Positions 43,130-52,382 of a stretch of DNA of 64,000 nucleotides are shown here, piece after piece. A program made the position numbers and the translations under genes. Position 1 is the first letter of the stretch, and every line of letters starts with the position of its first letter. The notes beneath the pieces are model-generated. The model was not told where the DNA came from. It made no database searches and saw only the letters and a program-made list of their open reading frames with translations. This stretch comes from Providencia alcalifaciens (lineage in GTDB: Bacteria > Pseudomonadota > Gammaproteobacteria > Enterobacterales > Enterobacteriaceae), in NCBI RefSeq assembly GCF_020271745.1, contig NZ_CP084296.1, positions 682,001-746,000 of the forward strand, read 5' to 3'.

Positions 43130-44164
43130 ATGGTAACGATTGATTTAAGAAGCGATACGCTAACACGGATAAAAAAAGAGGATTTGAATAATATCAATTT
43201 TAATTATATTAGCGATGATTGTTATAATGAAGATATTTACGTCAAAAAATTAGAATCCTATATCTCAGAATTATTTAATAAAGAAGATGCTCTGTTTATG
43301 CCATCAGGCACAATGAGCAATCAGATTGGTTTAAAAGTTTTATCTACTCTAGGTGATGAAGTCATTACTGAAGTCGGATACCATATTTGCTTTTTTGAAT
43401 CATCCCAAACCTCAGCATTAAACGGTTTAATTATTAATAATGTTAAAACACAAAGCGGTATTTTAACTGAACAAGATGTTATTCAAGCCATTAATCATAA
43501 AGCTCGTTGGTCAAATTTATACTCTACCCCCAAAATCATTGCGATAGAAAGTAGTATCAGTACCTATGGTGGAATCGTATTCCCATTAGCAGAAATCAAG
43601 AGACTCAAGCGGCTATGTATTGAAAAAAACATGTCTCTATTTTTAGATGGTGCCCGAGTATTAAATAGCTGCATCTCCCTTAATATTCCTCCTCAGGAAT
43701 ATGTCAAAGATATCGATCTTCTCAACATCTGCCTGTCAAAAGGCATTGGAGCGCCGTTTGGTTCGGTGTTAGTAGGAAGTCAGCATCATATAGAAAACGC
43801 TAAACGATACCGAAAATGGTATGGCGGAGCGCTACATCAATCAGGATTGCTGGCAGCGATTGCCTTAAATAAGCTAGAACATTATGGATCTCAATTACGC
43901 ACTGATCACCAAAATGCAGTTTATCTCGCGTCTATTCTTTCACGCTATTTTCAACTCGCTTATCCAGTCGAAACTAATATCGTTATGATAAAAGTGCCAG
44001 ATGCCGAGCGCGTTGTTCAAAAATTAAAAAGCCATGGGGTATTAGCCACCGCTTGGACAGCTGATATTGTACGTTTTGTTACTAGCAGCAATATTTCAGA
44101 AAAAATGCTCAACCAACTTGAGTCCTTATTAAAAAAAATAGAAAACATTCAATATGATAAATAA
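43130..44164 (+). CDS. Threonine-aldolase-like PLP enzyme
   Basis: Fold-type I PLP enzyme of the beta-eliminating lyase/threonine aldolase family (344 residues). Seen: IDLRSDTLTR at the N-terminus, H85 in EVGYHICFFES at the position of the PLP-stacking histidine, LDGAR (D173, R176) and the PLP lysine K204 in CLSKGIGAPFGSVL. The usual ENTHN motif near residue 140 is replaced by ESSIS, so the second active-site histidine is lost and the natural substrate may differ from threonine. First gene of a three-gene cassette; visibly more AT-rich than fis upstream. AAGGAC precedes the ATG. Confidence 0.8.
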   Translation: MVTIDLRSDTLTRIKKEDLNNINFNYISDDCYNEDIYVKKLESYISELFNKEDALFMPSGTMSNQIGLKVLSTLGDEVITEVGYHICFFESSQTSALNGLIINNVKTQSGILTEQDVIQAINHKARWSNLYSTPKIIAIESSISTYGGIVFPLAEIKRLKRLCIEKNMSLFLDGARVLNSCISLNIPPQEYVKDIDLLNICLSKGIGAPFGSVLVGSQHHIENAKRYRKWYGGALHQSGLLAAIALNKLEHYGSQLRTDHQNAVYLASILSRYFQLAYPVETNIVMIKVPDAERVVQKLKSHGVLATAWTADIVRFVTSSNISEKMLNQLESLLKKIENIQYDK

Positions 44165-45320
44165 AATCATGACCACCCGATTTTTATCGGGTATCTCTTT
44201 TTACAGTTTCCTACCTTTTTTTTCTCTTTATCTTATTCATTATAAAAATATCAATGAAAGTGAAACTGCAATTATTATTTTTATTTTCCTTTTTATTAGC
44301 CGTGCTTTCTCCCTCTTCACTCACTTTATTATTAATTTTCTTAATTATAAAAAAACACTACTTTTGAGTTATCTAATTTCCTCAGCATCTATTATTTCAC
44401 TCTACGTCATTTCAAATTTTTACGCGATTCTATTATTTGCTGCATTGATTGGTGCAGGATTTTCCATTGCAAATGTCAGTACCAGTTTATTTATTGCTGA
44501 AAATAATAATCACTCAGAAAGAGTGAGACATTTTTCAGTCTTAAATGTCATTGTGAATATTTCGTCGGCAGTCGGTGGCGCCGCAGGCGAATGGTTTTAT
44601 CATGATTTTTATTCCGGAGTGATCTTTCTTCCTGCCGCTATTATGTGCATTGCTGCCCTATACTCATTAACTTTAACGAATACAAAACATACTCAACCAA
44701 TACAAAGCCAACAAACAAAAGCCTCTGCCAGTTTTTTAGAATGGGGTATTTTTCTCTGTTATAGTGCCATCCCCTTTTTTATGCTAGGGCTTGTATTTCG
44801 CAATTTGGCTTACTTATTTGAGCTCAATTATCAAGATGCTAGAGATTATGTTACGGTTTCTTATCTATTCGCTTTGAATGCCTTTATGATCATCTTTTTG
44901 CAAATCAAAGTAACCCAATTCATTGATAAACAGAAAAAATCCTATCAATCTATTATCTACAAATTCAGCCTTCTTCTGATTGCGAGCCTGCTTTTGTTTT
45001 TAAACTTCAGCGCATTAATCCCACTCTATTTGCTGATCATCCTATTTACCTTTAGCGAATTAATTTGGAGTCCCTATAACAACAGTTTAGCGATTGAAAA
45101 ATGTCCATTTATCCATAAAAAACTCTCGTTATCTATTTGTATATTCTTTTGGGGATTAGCTGAGTCCCTTGGCGCTTATATTGGCATTATTGCTAACCAC
45201 ACTCAAATGCACACCTATATCCCTATTAGCCTGCTTTTATTCCTCATTGCCCTATTCACCGCTGAATACTTTATCCATTTAAGGAGCACCGATGAAAACT
45301 ATCCTATTTCTCGAATGTAA
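44154..45320 (+). CDS. MFS transporter of the amino-acid-ligase cassette
   Basis: Polytopic inner-membrane protein of 388 residues with about 12 hydrophobic helices, fitting the major facilitator superfamily. Position-specific motifs are weak (a short FIFLFISRAFSLF segment replaces the usual loop 2-3 motif A). It overlaps the PLP gene by 11 bases and the ATP-grasp gene by 29, so the three are translated together. In comparable ligase loci such as bacilysin the MFS member exports the product; export is therefore the likely role, by inference. Very AT-rich. ATG at 44169 is an alternative start. Confidence 0.72.
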   Translation: MINKIMTTRFLSGISFYSFLPFFSLYLIHYKNINESETAIIIFIFLFISRAFSLFTHFIINFLNYKKTLLLSYLISSASIISLYVISNFYAILLFAALIGAGFSIANVSTSLFIAENNNHSERVRHFSVLNVIVNISSAVGGAAGEWFYHDFYSGVIFLPAAIMCIAALYSLTLTNTKHTQPIQSQQTKASASFLEWGIFLCYSAIPFFMLGLVFRNLAYLFELNYQDARDYVTVSYLFALNAFMIIFLQIKVTQFIDKQKKSYQSIIYKFSLLLIASLLLFLNFSALIPLYLLIILFTFSELIWSPYNNSLAIEKCPFIHKKLSLSICIFFWGLAESLGAYIGIIANHTQMHTYIPISLLLFLIALFTAEYFIHLRSTDENYPISRM

Positions 45321-46500
45321 TATCTCAGGTACTGGCGTCAGCGCCATCAAATTGGCAAAAGAGAGAGGTTATCACACGGTTTTATTCACCAAAGAACGCC
45401 ATTACTATGCTCAACTGGCTGATAACCCAATGCTCTATGTTAATGAGGTTGTGGAACTTAATACTGACTCCATGGCAGCAATTTTAAGCCATGCCCTGGA
45501 CTATAACCTGTACGGTATCGTCGCTTTCGATGACTATCGGTTAATTAATGCTGCCGCAGCATCCCACGCCTTCGGTTTACCTTCTCCAAGTTTAATTGCC
45601 CTAACGGCTTGTCGCTACAAGCATCTGACTCGGCAGTATTTACACCAACATAATGCCAATTGTCGCTACAAAGTTGGCAATATCCATGAGAAATTTGACC
45701 TGAACAATATGCAGTTCCCTATCGTGATAAAGCCCTGTGATGATAGTGGCAGCAGCCAAGTCACCATCTGCTATTCTGAGGAAGAAGCGCAGGCTGCCGT
45801 TCATGCACTATCTGAATTTCGGGTTAACCGCCGAGGATATCAGCTCTCTCCTCATTATCTTGTTGAAGAGTTCATTGAAGGGAATGAATACAGCGCAGAA
45901 GCTTACTGGGACTCTAAAGGTAACGAATGGAACATACTCGGTATCACCAAAAAATACACCACATCAGGACAATATGCCGTGGAGGTCGGCCATGATTTTC
46001 CCGATGAATCTCTTGATATCGAAAACATCACGAAAACGATCATTGAGTGGCTCACTCAAATTGGCTTATCCCACACCGTTGCCCACGTTGAATTTAAGCT
46101 TCGTCACAATGACATAAAACTCATTGAAATTAACCCGCGCGTTGCTGGCGGAATGATTGATACCCTTTGTTATCAATCAACAGGATTTGATTTAGTTGAA
46201 TGTTACCTGTCTTTGCATGTCAAAGACATGGTGTACACCCCGATACTCCGCGCCAATAAACAGTATGCGTCGATTCGCTTTTTAACCTCAGAGCAACCGG
46301 GAACAATTACCGGGATTCACGTTAATGCCCAGTTAAGTGCCCCTCTGCTATTTAATTTTGTTCCCACTCCGATAGATGTTACAACCTTGAAAGATAGCTA
46401 TAGCCGACTGGGTTACGTGATAACAACTGCCTTTGAGCAGCAATTAGCGGGGAAGAAAGCCGAGAATTGGCTTAACCATGTAAAACTTCTCTATAAATAA
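45292..46500 (+). CDS. ATP-grasp amino acid ligase-like enzyme
   Basis: 402-residue ATP-grasp protein. A Rossmann-like N-terminal domain (about 1-110) is followed by the ATP-grasp fold with nucleotide lysine K147 in PIVIKPCDDSGSS, hinge E192/E193 in YLVEEFIEG and metal/ATP residues in KLIEINPRVAGGMID (about 276-290). This layout is that of L-amino acid ligases and carnosine synthase-like enzymes, which join a carboxylate to an amine by an acyl phosphate. It overlaps the MFS gene and has AGGAG eight bases before ATG. The substrate is unknown. Confidence 0.8.
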   Translation: MKTILFLECNISGTGVSAIKLAKERGYHTVLFTKERHYYAQLADNPMLYVNEVVELNTDSMAAILSHALDYNLYGIVAFDDYRLINAAAASHAFGLPSPSLIALTACRYKHLTRQYLHQHNANCRYKVGNIHEKFDLNNMQFPIVIKPCDDSGSSQVTICYSEEEAQAAVHALSEFRVNRRGYQLSPHYLVEEFIEGNEYSAEAYWDSKGNEWNILGITKKYTTSGQYAVEVGHDFPDESLDIENITKTIIEWLTQIGLSHTVAHVEFKLRHNDIKLIEINPRVAGGMIDTLCYQSTGFDLVECYLSLHVKDMVYTPILRANKQYASIRFLTSEQPGTITGIHVNAQLSAPLLFNFVPTPIDVTTLKDSYSRLGYVITTAFEQQLAGKKAENWLNHVKLLYK

Positions 46501-46540
46501 AAAACCCAGTACAAACGCAAGTTCATACTGAGTTTTGGTT
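46500..46540. terminator. Hairpin between ATP-grasp gene and chemoreceptor
   Basis: An imperfect stem joins AAAACCCAGTA with TACTGAGTTTT around a central loop. A-run on the left and TTTT on the right allow ending from both sides, fitting its place between convergent genes. Confidence 0.65.
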
Positions 46541-46568
46541 TCTCAAACCTATTCAATGGTTGCCGATA

Positions 46569-48149
46569 TTAGACAGCCGTCGCTTCGGTAAAATTACGCC
46601 CATCATTTGTTAACTGAAATTTACTGACTGATTCCTGCAATTCTTCAGTTTGATGTTCTAATGAGCTTGCTGCTGTTGCCACTTGTTCAACTAAAGACGC
46701 ATTTTGCTGTGTCACACTGTCCATTTGAGTGATGGCAACACCCACCTGTGCGATACCTTTACTTTGCTCCTCCGAAGCTGTCGTGATCTGTTTCATAATC
46801 GCCGTCACCTCATTGATCCCTTGCAAAATATTACTCATTGTCGAGCCCATTTCATGAACCAAATGCGTGCCTTTTTCCACACACGAACTCGATTCCGCAA
46901 TCAGCTTTTCAATTTCCATTGCCGCATCGGCACTGTGACTAGCAAGCTTACGAACTTCGGCGGCAACCACCATAAATCCACGTCCATGAACCCCCGCTCG
47001 CGCCGCTTCAATGGAGGCATTCAATGCCAAAATATTGGTCTGGAAACTGATGTCATTCATCATGCTGATGATGTCAGAGATTTTTTTAGCACTCTGGGAG
47101 ATCTCATCCATCGTGCTCACCACGGACTCAACAATCACATCCCCTTGATTAGCCACCACAAAGGCCTCAGCGGCTAATTGGTTGGCTTGATGGGTATTTT
47201 CCACATTCAACTGCACTGCGGCTGTGATTTGTTCCATGCTCGCTGCGGTTTCTTCCAAAGCTGCGGCTTGCTCTTCCGTTCGTGAGGAAAGGTCACTATT
47301 ACCGTTAGATATTTCTGTCGCACCGCGATAAATACTTTCGCTACCATTACGGATAGTCAGCACCGCATCACGTAAACTGTTCTGCATCTCATCTAGTAGA
47401 GGAAAAAGTTTACCTACACAGTTACGACCAAATAGTTCGATTGGCTGGCTTAAATCCCCTTTCGCAATCTTATCGAAGTATTGGCGGATCAGCTCCAGTG
47501 GTCGTTGCATCATCTTAGCAAGGTAGCGGTCAGTGAAGATCAAAATCAGCAAACCAAAAATGCTCGCGATGATAATCACGACTCGCGTCATATTCATATG
47601 CTCATCAACCGCTTCCCGCGTGTGTTCAATCATCGCATCCGCAGTTTGGTTAAACTGAGTGATAGCCGCACCGAATGTACGGCTCAAGGCTGGGGTCACA
47701 TTATGGGCATGTGCCAAGTAAGCCGCTTTATCATCCCCCATGGAAATGGCTAATTGTGGTTTCACACCGTCATCTAGCAACGCTTGCCAACTATTAATCA
47801 CTTGATCGGAAATGGCTTTATCCATCGGACCTGGGGAAATTGACTTCATCTCCTCAAGATAACGCTCCATATTCACAAGCGCGTCTTTGACCAAGGTGTA
47901 ATCCCCTTCTTTACCCTCATTTTTGGTTTCCATCACGCGGGTTAAGCGAGTGACAAAACGAAAATATTGGTCATTACCCTGACTCAGTACCGTCATCTGT
48001 TTCACCAGTTGTCGGTCAACATGGATACCGTCAGAAATACGCGATAAGGACCAGCCGCTATACAGGCTTATGCCCCCAAGGTTTAGACATAAAATGCCAA
48101 GTAGTACGAGCATCACAGCACGTATTGAATAATTTCGAAGTTTCTGCAT
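46569..48149 (-). CDS. Methyl-accepting chemotaxis protein
   Basis: Class I chemoreceptor of 526 residues. A first transmembrane helix (about 11-31), a periplasmic four-helix bundle (about 32-190), a second helix (about 191-208), a HAMP domain (about 210-265) and a cytoplasmic signalling hairpin follow in order. The hairpin tip IEAARAGVHGRGFMVVAAEVR is conserved, and methylation-type glutamates appear in EEQAAALEETAASMEQ. No NWETF-like pentapeptide ends the protein. The ligand cannot be told; the sensor domain is Tar/Tsr-like. Confidence 0.92.
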   Translation of the reverse strand: MQKLRNYSIRAVMLVLLGILCLNLGGISLYSGWSLSRISDGIHVDRQLVKQMTVLSQGNDQYFRFVTRLTRVMETKNEGKEGDYTLVKDALVNMERYLEEMKSISPGPMDKAISDQVINSWQALLDDGVKPQLAISMGDDKAAYLAHAHNVTPALSRTFGAAITQFNQTADAMIEHTREAVDEHMNMTRVVIIIASIFGLLILIFTDRYLAKMMQRPLELIRQYFDKIAKGDLSQPIELFGRNCVGKLFPLLDEMQNSLRDAVLTIRNGSESIYRGATEISNGNSDLSSRTEEQAAALEETAASMEQITAAVQLNVENTHQANQLAAEAFVVANQGDVIVESVVSTMDEISQSAKKISDIISMMNDISFQTNILALNASIEAARAGVHGRGFMVVAAEVRKLASHSADAAMEIEKLIAESSSCVEKGTHLVHEMGSTMSNILQGINEVTAIMKQITTASEEQSKGIAQVGVAITQMDSVTQQNASLVEQVATAASSLEHQTEELQESVSKFQLTNDGRNFTEATAV

Positions 48150-48598
48150 GGAATTTCTCTTTTGATAAAATAAAATGATCTTTGTTTAATTTATCGGCGG
48201 TAAAAGAGAAAAATTTAATTATTTTCAATTGCTTTGTGACTTTTAGACATCAAAAAAAGATCAAAATAATCCGATTGAAAATTGGCTTAATGATTGATTT
48301 TAGAGAGATAATGCCTGTTTTTCACCCAAGAGCGTTCTATTTTCATACAATCATCCTATCTTTCAGTTTGTGACTAACCTCCCAAAGTATTGCTCTATTT
48401 CTATCAGCAAGCTCCATCATCAGGTTCTGTAAATATAAGCAAAAATCTGTTTTATCTCTTGAGCTTCCCCCTACGGGAAGCTTTATGGTTCAGAGGTTCC
48501 ATAAGAACCCGAATAAGATAAATACAAACCTGCTCAAATTTCGCACCCTTATTTTTTTTATTTACATAACAATGCTTTATTTTTGGAGTAATACTGAT
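48150..48598. other. Intergenic region between chemoreceptor and DUF411 gene
   Basis: 449 AT-rich bases with no believable gene; a 63-codon frame at 48182-48373 has no ribosome-binding site or known pattern. An 8-bp stem (AGCTTCCC 48462-48469 with GGGAAGCT 48475-48482) is present. GGAG lies ten or so bases before the downstream ATG. Confidence 0.5.
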
Positions 48599-49036
48599 AT
48601 GAAAAAATTGTTATTCACTGCGCTATTGGCAGCGTCATTTTCTTCTGTTGCAGCAAGCCAAGTTGTTGACCTGTATAAAGAAGAAAGTTGCGGTTGCTGC
48701 CATCTTTGGGGCGAAGCAGTAAAAGCAGCAGGTTATGACGTAAAAATTCACGATGTCACCTATCAAGAGATTGATAAAATCAATCAAGAAGCCAATTTAC
48801 CTAACTCATTACGCAGCTGCCACACCGCCAAAATTAATGGCAAACTGGTTGTTGGGCACGTTCCTCTCGATAGCTTAGCGAAAATCAATACACTACCTGA
48901 TGACGTTGCGGGCATTGCTGTTGGAGGCATGCCTTCAGGCAGTTTAGGAATGGAACAGCCTAGTGGATTTAGTCAGCCTTATTCTGTGATCAGTTTTAAA
49001 AAAGATGGCAGTCAATCCATACTTAAGCGTTATTAA
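48599..49036 (+). CDS. DUF411 metal-binding periplasmic protein
   Basis: 145-residue exported protein of the DUF411 family, often found with copper-resistance genes. A signal peptide (about 1-19, cleavage after VAA) precedes the cysteine cluster ESCGCCHLWGEAV (C31, C33, C34), and a further cysteine-histidine pair lies in LRSCHTAKING. ATG at 48599 has GGAG upstream; a longer frame would bury the signal peptide. No copper genes are near it, so a metal-handling role is family-based only. Confidence 0.82.
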   Translation: MKKLLFTALLAASFSSVAASQVVDLYKEESCGCCHLWGEAVKAAGYDVKIHDVTYQEIDKINQEANLPNSLRSCHTAKINGKLVVGHVPLDSLAKINTLPDDVAGIAVGGMPSGSLGMEQPSGFSQPYSVISFKKDGSQSILKRY

Positions 49037-49064
49037 TCCCATTTATTCATAAAGTCCATAAGCC

Positions 49065-49099
49065 ATAAAAAAGGTACAGCAAACCCTCGCTGTACCTTT
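49065..49099 (-). terminator. Rho-independent terminator of the tna operon
   Basis: AAGGTACAGC (49071-49080) pairs with GCTGTACCTT (49089-49098). On the minus strand the stem is followed by a T run, fitting termination after tnaB. It may also stop the convergent DUF411 transcript. Confidence 0.82.
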
Positions 49100-49130
49100 G
49101 GCAGTGATTACTACATCTTAATTTGAAAAA

Positions 49131-50378
49131 TTAACGGTATATCGGTAATACATTAAACTGCGCTAACAACTGACAAATAATACCAACAACACCAAAGGCT
49201 ATAACTGCATAGATTAGCCCTTTGCCTCCCCATACTTTAAACGTCGAGTTAGGGAAACGCTCTCTCACTTTTAATGCCATGACTGCCGGACAAATAATTG
49301 CCCAGATACACGCCGCCATCCCCGCATAAGCAATTGCAATTAAGAAACCATTAGGGAATAACATGCATAAAACTAGAGGAGGTATAAAACATAAAAGTGC
49401 CGCTTTCATTCTGCCTGAAGAATTATCATTAAAGTTTAGTGATGCCAGAATGTAGTCGAATAAACCAATCGCAACCCCTAAGAATGAACAAAATACAGCA
49501 CTAATCGAGAACCATAATAAGAATGTCGCAATATGTGGACTACTTAATACCGCATACAGTGACTCAATAAACGCATCGAGATTTCCGCCTTTATTAATTA
49601 TGGTAAGGAATTCTGTTCGAGGTAAATTTCCCATGGTGCCTAATATCCAAAGGAAATAAAGTATTAAAGCCAGTACACACCCAATAATACAACTTTTAAC
49701 CACTTTACGTTCATTTTCATGATATAGCTTATACAAACTACAGACGTTACCATGATAACCAAATGAAGTGATGGCATAAGGAATAATAATAAAGACAAAT
49801 GGCAGTAAAGATAACTGACTACCCCCCACTGGAGATGTTAATAATAAGTCAGTTTTTACAATTAAGAATAACCCTGAAAAAGCAAGAATAAATAAAACAA
49901 TTTTAATAAATAAAAATAATGACGTTAATCGACTTGCAGCAATACCACTCCACCAAATACTTGCACCTAACAGTAAAGTGAAGATAACAAATATCACTCT
50001 TAAATTAACATCAAATCCATATATTGCGGACGCTTCTTTGATAACGGATCCGGCCGCAGAAATATAGGCATATATCAATATATATAAAACAAATATTAAT
50101 GCAGCATTGGCAATATAGCAGGCCCATTTTGGTAATAATTCTTTAGAAATATAAAAGTAGTTAGTGCCAGCTCCATATTTAGATATACATTCTAAAATAT
50201 AGATCCCTGAGTGAAACATAAAGAAACAAACAATCAGTAATATTACAATCGAGTTAATAAACCAAGCTCCAGCCATAATTGTCGGCAAGCTAAACATACC
50301 CGCCCCGATCATGGCTCCGCCTAGCACAAAACCCCCTACCATTATGGAGGGTTCTTTCTTGGCTGCCGAATTGTTCAT
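49131..50378 (-). CDS. tnaB: Tryptophan permease TnaB
   Basis: Inner-membrane aromatic amino acid permease of the HAAAP family. From the ATG at 50378 it has 415 residues, the length of E. coli TnaB, with about 11 hydrophobic helices and the family opening GGFVLGGAMIGAGMFSLP. Position 63 bases after tnaA identifies it as the tryptophan importer of the indole operon, supplying the tryptophanase substrate. Mtr or TyrP are less likely by context. Confidence 0.88.
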   Translation of the reverse strand: MNNSAAKKEPSIMVGGFVLGGAMIGAGMFSLPTIMAGAWFINSIVILLIVCFFMFHSGIYILECISKYGAGTNYFYISKELLPKWACYIANAALIFVLYILIYAYISAAGSVIKEASAIYGFDVNLRVIFVIFTLLLGASIWWSGIAASRLTSLFLFIKIVLFILAFSGLFLIVKTDLLLTSPVGGSQLSLLPFVFIIIPYAITSFGYHGNVCSLYKLYHENERKVVKSCIIGCVLALILYFLWILGTMGNLPRTEFLTIINKGGNLDAFIESLYAVLSSPHIATFLLWFSISAVFCSFLGVAIGLFDYILASLNFNDNSSGRMKAALLCFIPPLVLCMLFPNGFLIAIAYAGMAACIWAIICPAVMALKVRERFPNSTFKVWGGKGLIYAVIAFGVVGIICQLLAQFNVLPIYR

Positions 50379-50441
50379 GTTGGTCACCTTAAAATAAGGG
50401 ATAAGGTTCCCGCATTGCACGGGAACCCGCAGAACTACCTA

Positions 50442-51845
50442 TTATTTGATGGGTTTCAATCTTGCAGTGAAGTGTCTTAATACTGGTGGCTCATATTCGA
50501 AATCTAAACCTTTCAGAGTTGCGAATTTATCTTTCAAGCCAATCAGAGCATCTGCAATGTAATCCATATGGTCGTTGGTATAAACACGTCGAGCGATAGT
50601 CAAACGCATGAATTCCATATCAGCATGTTTTTGTTTACCCGTTTCAGGATCACGACCTAATAGGAATGAACCAATTTCAACAGCACGAACACCCGACTCT
50701 AAATACAGCGCGTTAATCACAGCTTGCGCAGGGAATTGGTCACCTGGGATCTGTGGAACCAGTTTTTTACAGTCCACGAATACAGCGTGTCCGCCAGTAG
50801 GATACTGAATTGGAATACCGCCTTCACGTAAACGGTCACCCAGATATTTCACCTGACCGATACGATAATGCAGGTAATCTTCCCCAGCCCCTTCTTCTAA
50901 GCCTTGTACCATTGCTGCCATATCACGACCCGCTAAACCACCGTAGGTCACGAAGCCTTCCATTGGTACGCAGCGCTGTCTTGCCAATGTAAAGATTTTC
51001 TCGTCATTCTTAATACAGACCAGACCACCAATGTTTAACAGTGGGTCTTTTTTCGCTGACATAGTGAGCGCATCAGCGTATTTGTACATATCCAGAATAA
51101 TTTCTTTAATTGTGGAATTTTTATATTTTGGATCACGCTCTTTGATGAAATACGCGTTTTCACAGAAACGTGCAGAGTCCATTACCACAAAGATATTATG
51201 CTGTTTTGCGATTTCATAAACTTCTTTCAAGTTATCCATCGCAACTGGCTGACCACCCGCACTGTTACAAGTGATGGTAGAAACAATCGCTACCACGTTT
51301 TCAGCACCATGTTTTGCAATATTATCTTTTAATTTTTGAATATCGAAATTGCCTTTCCAATCATCATAAGTTTCTGAGTCATAGGCTTTTTCTGTAACAA
51401 TGTTAATCGCTTTACAGCCATTTAATTCAACGTGGGCAGCGGTAGTATCAAAGTGGAAGTTAGAAATAAATACTGGCTTTTTCGCGCCGCCTTGTTCTTG
51501 TTTCACTTTCAGTAAAACAGGGAATAACATGTTCTCAGCACCACGACCTTGGTGAGCCGGGATCACATAGTCGTAGTCAAACATCTCTTTAACTTTATCT
51601 TTTAAATCATAATAGTTACGAGAACCCGCGTACGCTTCATCACCTGTGATCATCGCTGCCCATTGGTGGTCGCTCATTGCGTTAGTACCGGAGTCAGTTA
51701 ACAGGTCAATATAAACAGCACTACTCGGTAGTAAGAATGGGTTATAACCCGCCTCTTTTAATGCCGCTTCGCGTTCTTCTCTTGATGGAATACGGATATT
51801 TTCTACCATTTTAATACGGAATGGTTCTACGATTCTTTTAGCCAT
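50442..51845 (-). CDS. tnaA: Tryptophanase
   Basis: PLP lyase that cleaves tryptophan to indole, pyruvate and ammonia. The 467 residues resemble the Proteus vulgaris enzyme very closely. The PLP lysine lies in [16 protein letters not shown] (about residue 268), and [13 protein letters not shown] and the C-terminal [10 protein letters not shown] are present. Tyrosine phenol-lyase shares this fold, but the sequence around the substrate loop (FSNFHFDTT-like, [11 protein letters not shown]-like) and the tnaC leader upstream favour tryptophanase. Preceded by AAAGGT. Indole production is expected. Confidence 0.95.
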   Translation of the reverse strand: MAKRIVEPFRIKMVENIRIPSREEREAALKEAGYNPFLLPSSAVYIDLLTDSGTNAMSDHQWAAMITGDEAYAGSRNYYDLKDKVKEMFDYDYVIPAHQGRGAENMLFPVLLKVKQEQGGAKKPVFISNFHFDTTAAHVELNGCKAINIVTEKAYDSETYDDWKGNFDIQKLKDNIAKHGAENVVAIVSTITCNSAGGQPVAMDNLKEVYEIAKQHNIFVVMDSARFCENAYFIKERDPKYKNSTIKEIILDMYKYADALTMSAKKDPLLNIGGLVCIKNDEKIFTLARQRCVPMEGFVTYGGLAGRDMAAMVQGLEEGAGEDYLHYRIGQVKYLGDRLREGGIPIQYPTGGHAVFVDCKKLVPQIPGDQFPAQAVINALYLESGVRAVEIGSFLLGRDPETGKQKHADMEFMRLTIARRVYTNDHMDYIADALIGLKDKFATLKGLDFEYEPPVLRHFTARLKPIK

Positions 51846-51939
51846 GATAATACCTTTAATTTTTCATTAAATAATAAAAACAGAAATTCGAACTTATAAA
51901 AATAAGCGAATAGATCTTGAGAGAGAGAAAAAAGAAAGG
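51846..51939 (-). promoter_or_regulatory. tnaC-tnaA spacer with pyrimidine-rich Rho entry region
   Basis: The 94 bases between the tnaC stop and tnaA begin, on the transcribed strand, with a C/T-only stretch of about 20 bases (CCTTTCTTTTTTCTCTCTCT). Such unstructured pyrimidine-rich RNA right after tnaC is the usual rut region, where Rho acts unless a tryptophan-stalled ribosome covers it. The mechanism is from E. coli and P. vulgaris; the pattern is seen here. Confidence 0.7.
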
Positions 51940-52041
51940 TTATTTTTGCGGAAAGAAAAAGGCTAAAGAAATATCAATATTGAACCATTTCTTCAAATAG
52001 AAGAAGCGCCTCGACATTAACAACTTACTTAAAAGAAACAT
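51940..52041 (-). CDS. tnaC: Tryptophanase leader peptide TnaC
   Basis: A 33-codon leader reading MFLLSKLLMSRR, FFYLKKWFNIDIS and LAFFFPQK. W19, N21 and D23 sit in KWFNID, and P31 is exactly 12 residues after the tryptophan, as W12 and P24 are in E. coli TnaC. Tryptophan makes the ribosome stall at the end of this peptide, blocking Rho and allowing tnaA transcription. The extra two residues after the proline and the FFF before it match the Proteus vulgaris type. Confidence 0.93.
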   Translation of the reverse strand: MFLLSKLLMSRRFFYLKKWFNIDISLAFFFPQK

Positions 52042-52171
52042 ACTATGACTCCCATTAGCAAGGAATTAGTACAACCTTGAGTATGGTATATAACAATTTT
52101 TAGATAAATATAATAGCAATTGTCTATTATTTGTACCTGCATCACAAAAAGCATTAAATCCTAGCCTACAC

Positions 52172-52187
52172 TATGATTAGAGTCACA
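52172..52187 (-). promoter_or_regulatory. CRP site upstream of tnaCAB
   Basis: Minus-strand TGTGA-CTCTAA-TCATA has the perfect left half of the CRP consensus (TGTGA-N6-TCACA) and a right half with two changes. It is about 130 bases before tnaC, a fitting distance for a catabolite-controlled tna promoter. A -10 box could not be placed with certainty. Confidence 0.65.
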
Positions 52188-52320
52188 ATATTATTTATCT
52201 AAATAGCCATTAAATAAACGTTAATAAATTGAGAGCACTTTAAAATTAAATAACAAATAGTAATTTTAAACTTAATTTTTTAACGTTAAAAAGTCATTTA
52301 AATTTGACTTTATTTTAATT

Positions 52321-52350
52321 AAGTAAAGCCTTATACAACGGCTTTACTTT
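52321..52350 (-). terminator. Hairpin after the YcgJ-like gene
   Basis: AAGTAAAGCC (52321-52330) pairs with GGCTTTACTT (52340-52349), a perfect 10-bp stem 33 bases past the stop codon. The T-tract on the minus strand is weak, so termination is probable but not sure. It separates this gene from the tna promoter region. Confidence 0.6.
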
Positions 52351-52382
52351 TAGGGAGAATTTTAACAATCTAAATATAACTA

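Noticed and set aside
43130-46500. The cassette as part of a mobile element
   Set aside because: No transposase, integrase, tRNA target or flanking repeats were seen at its borders; only the base composition hints at transfer.
48182-48373. 63-codon frame between the chemoreceptor and the DUF411 gene
   Set aside because: No ribosome-binding site, very AT-rich, no known pattern and no signal or domain features.
50442-51845. Tyrosine phenol-lyase as the identity of the PLP lyase
   Set aside because: Tyrosine phenol-lyase has the same fold, but the close match to Proteus tryptophanase and the tnaC leader in front favour tryptophanase.
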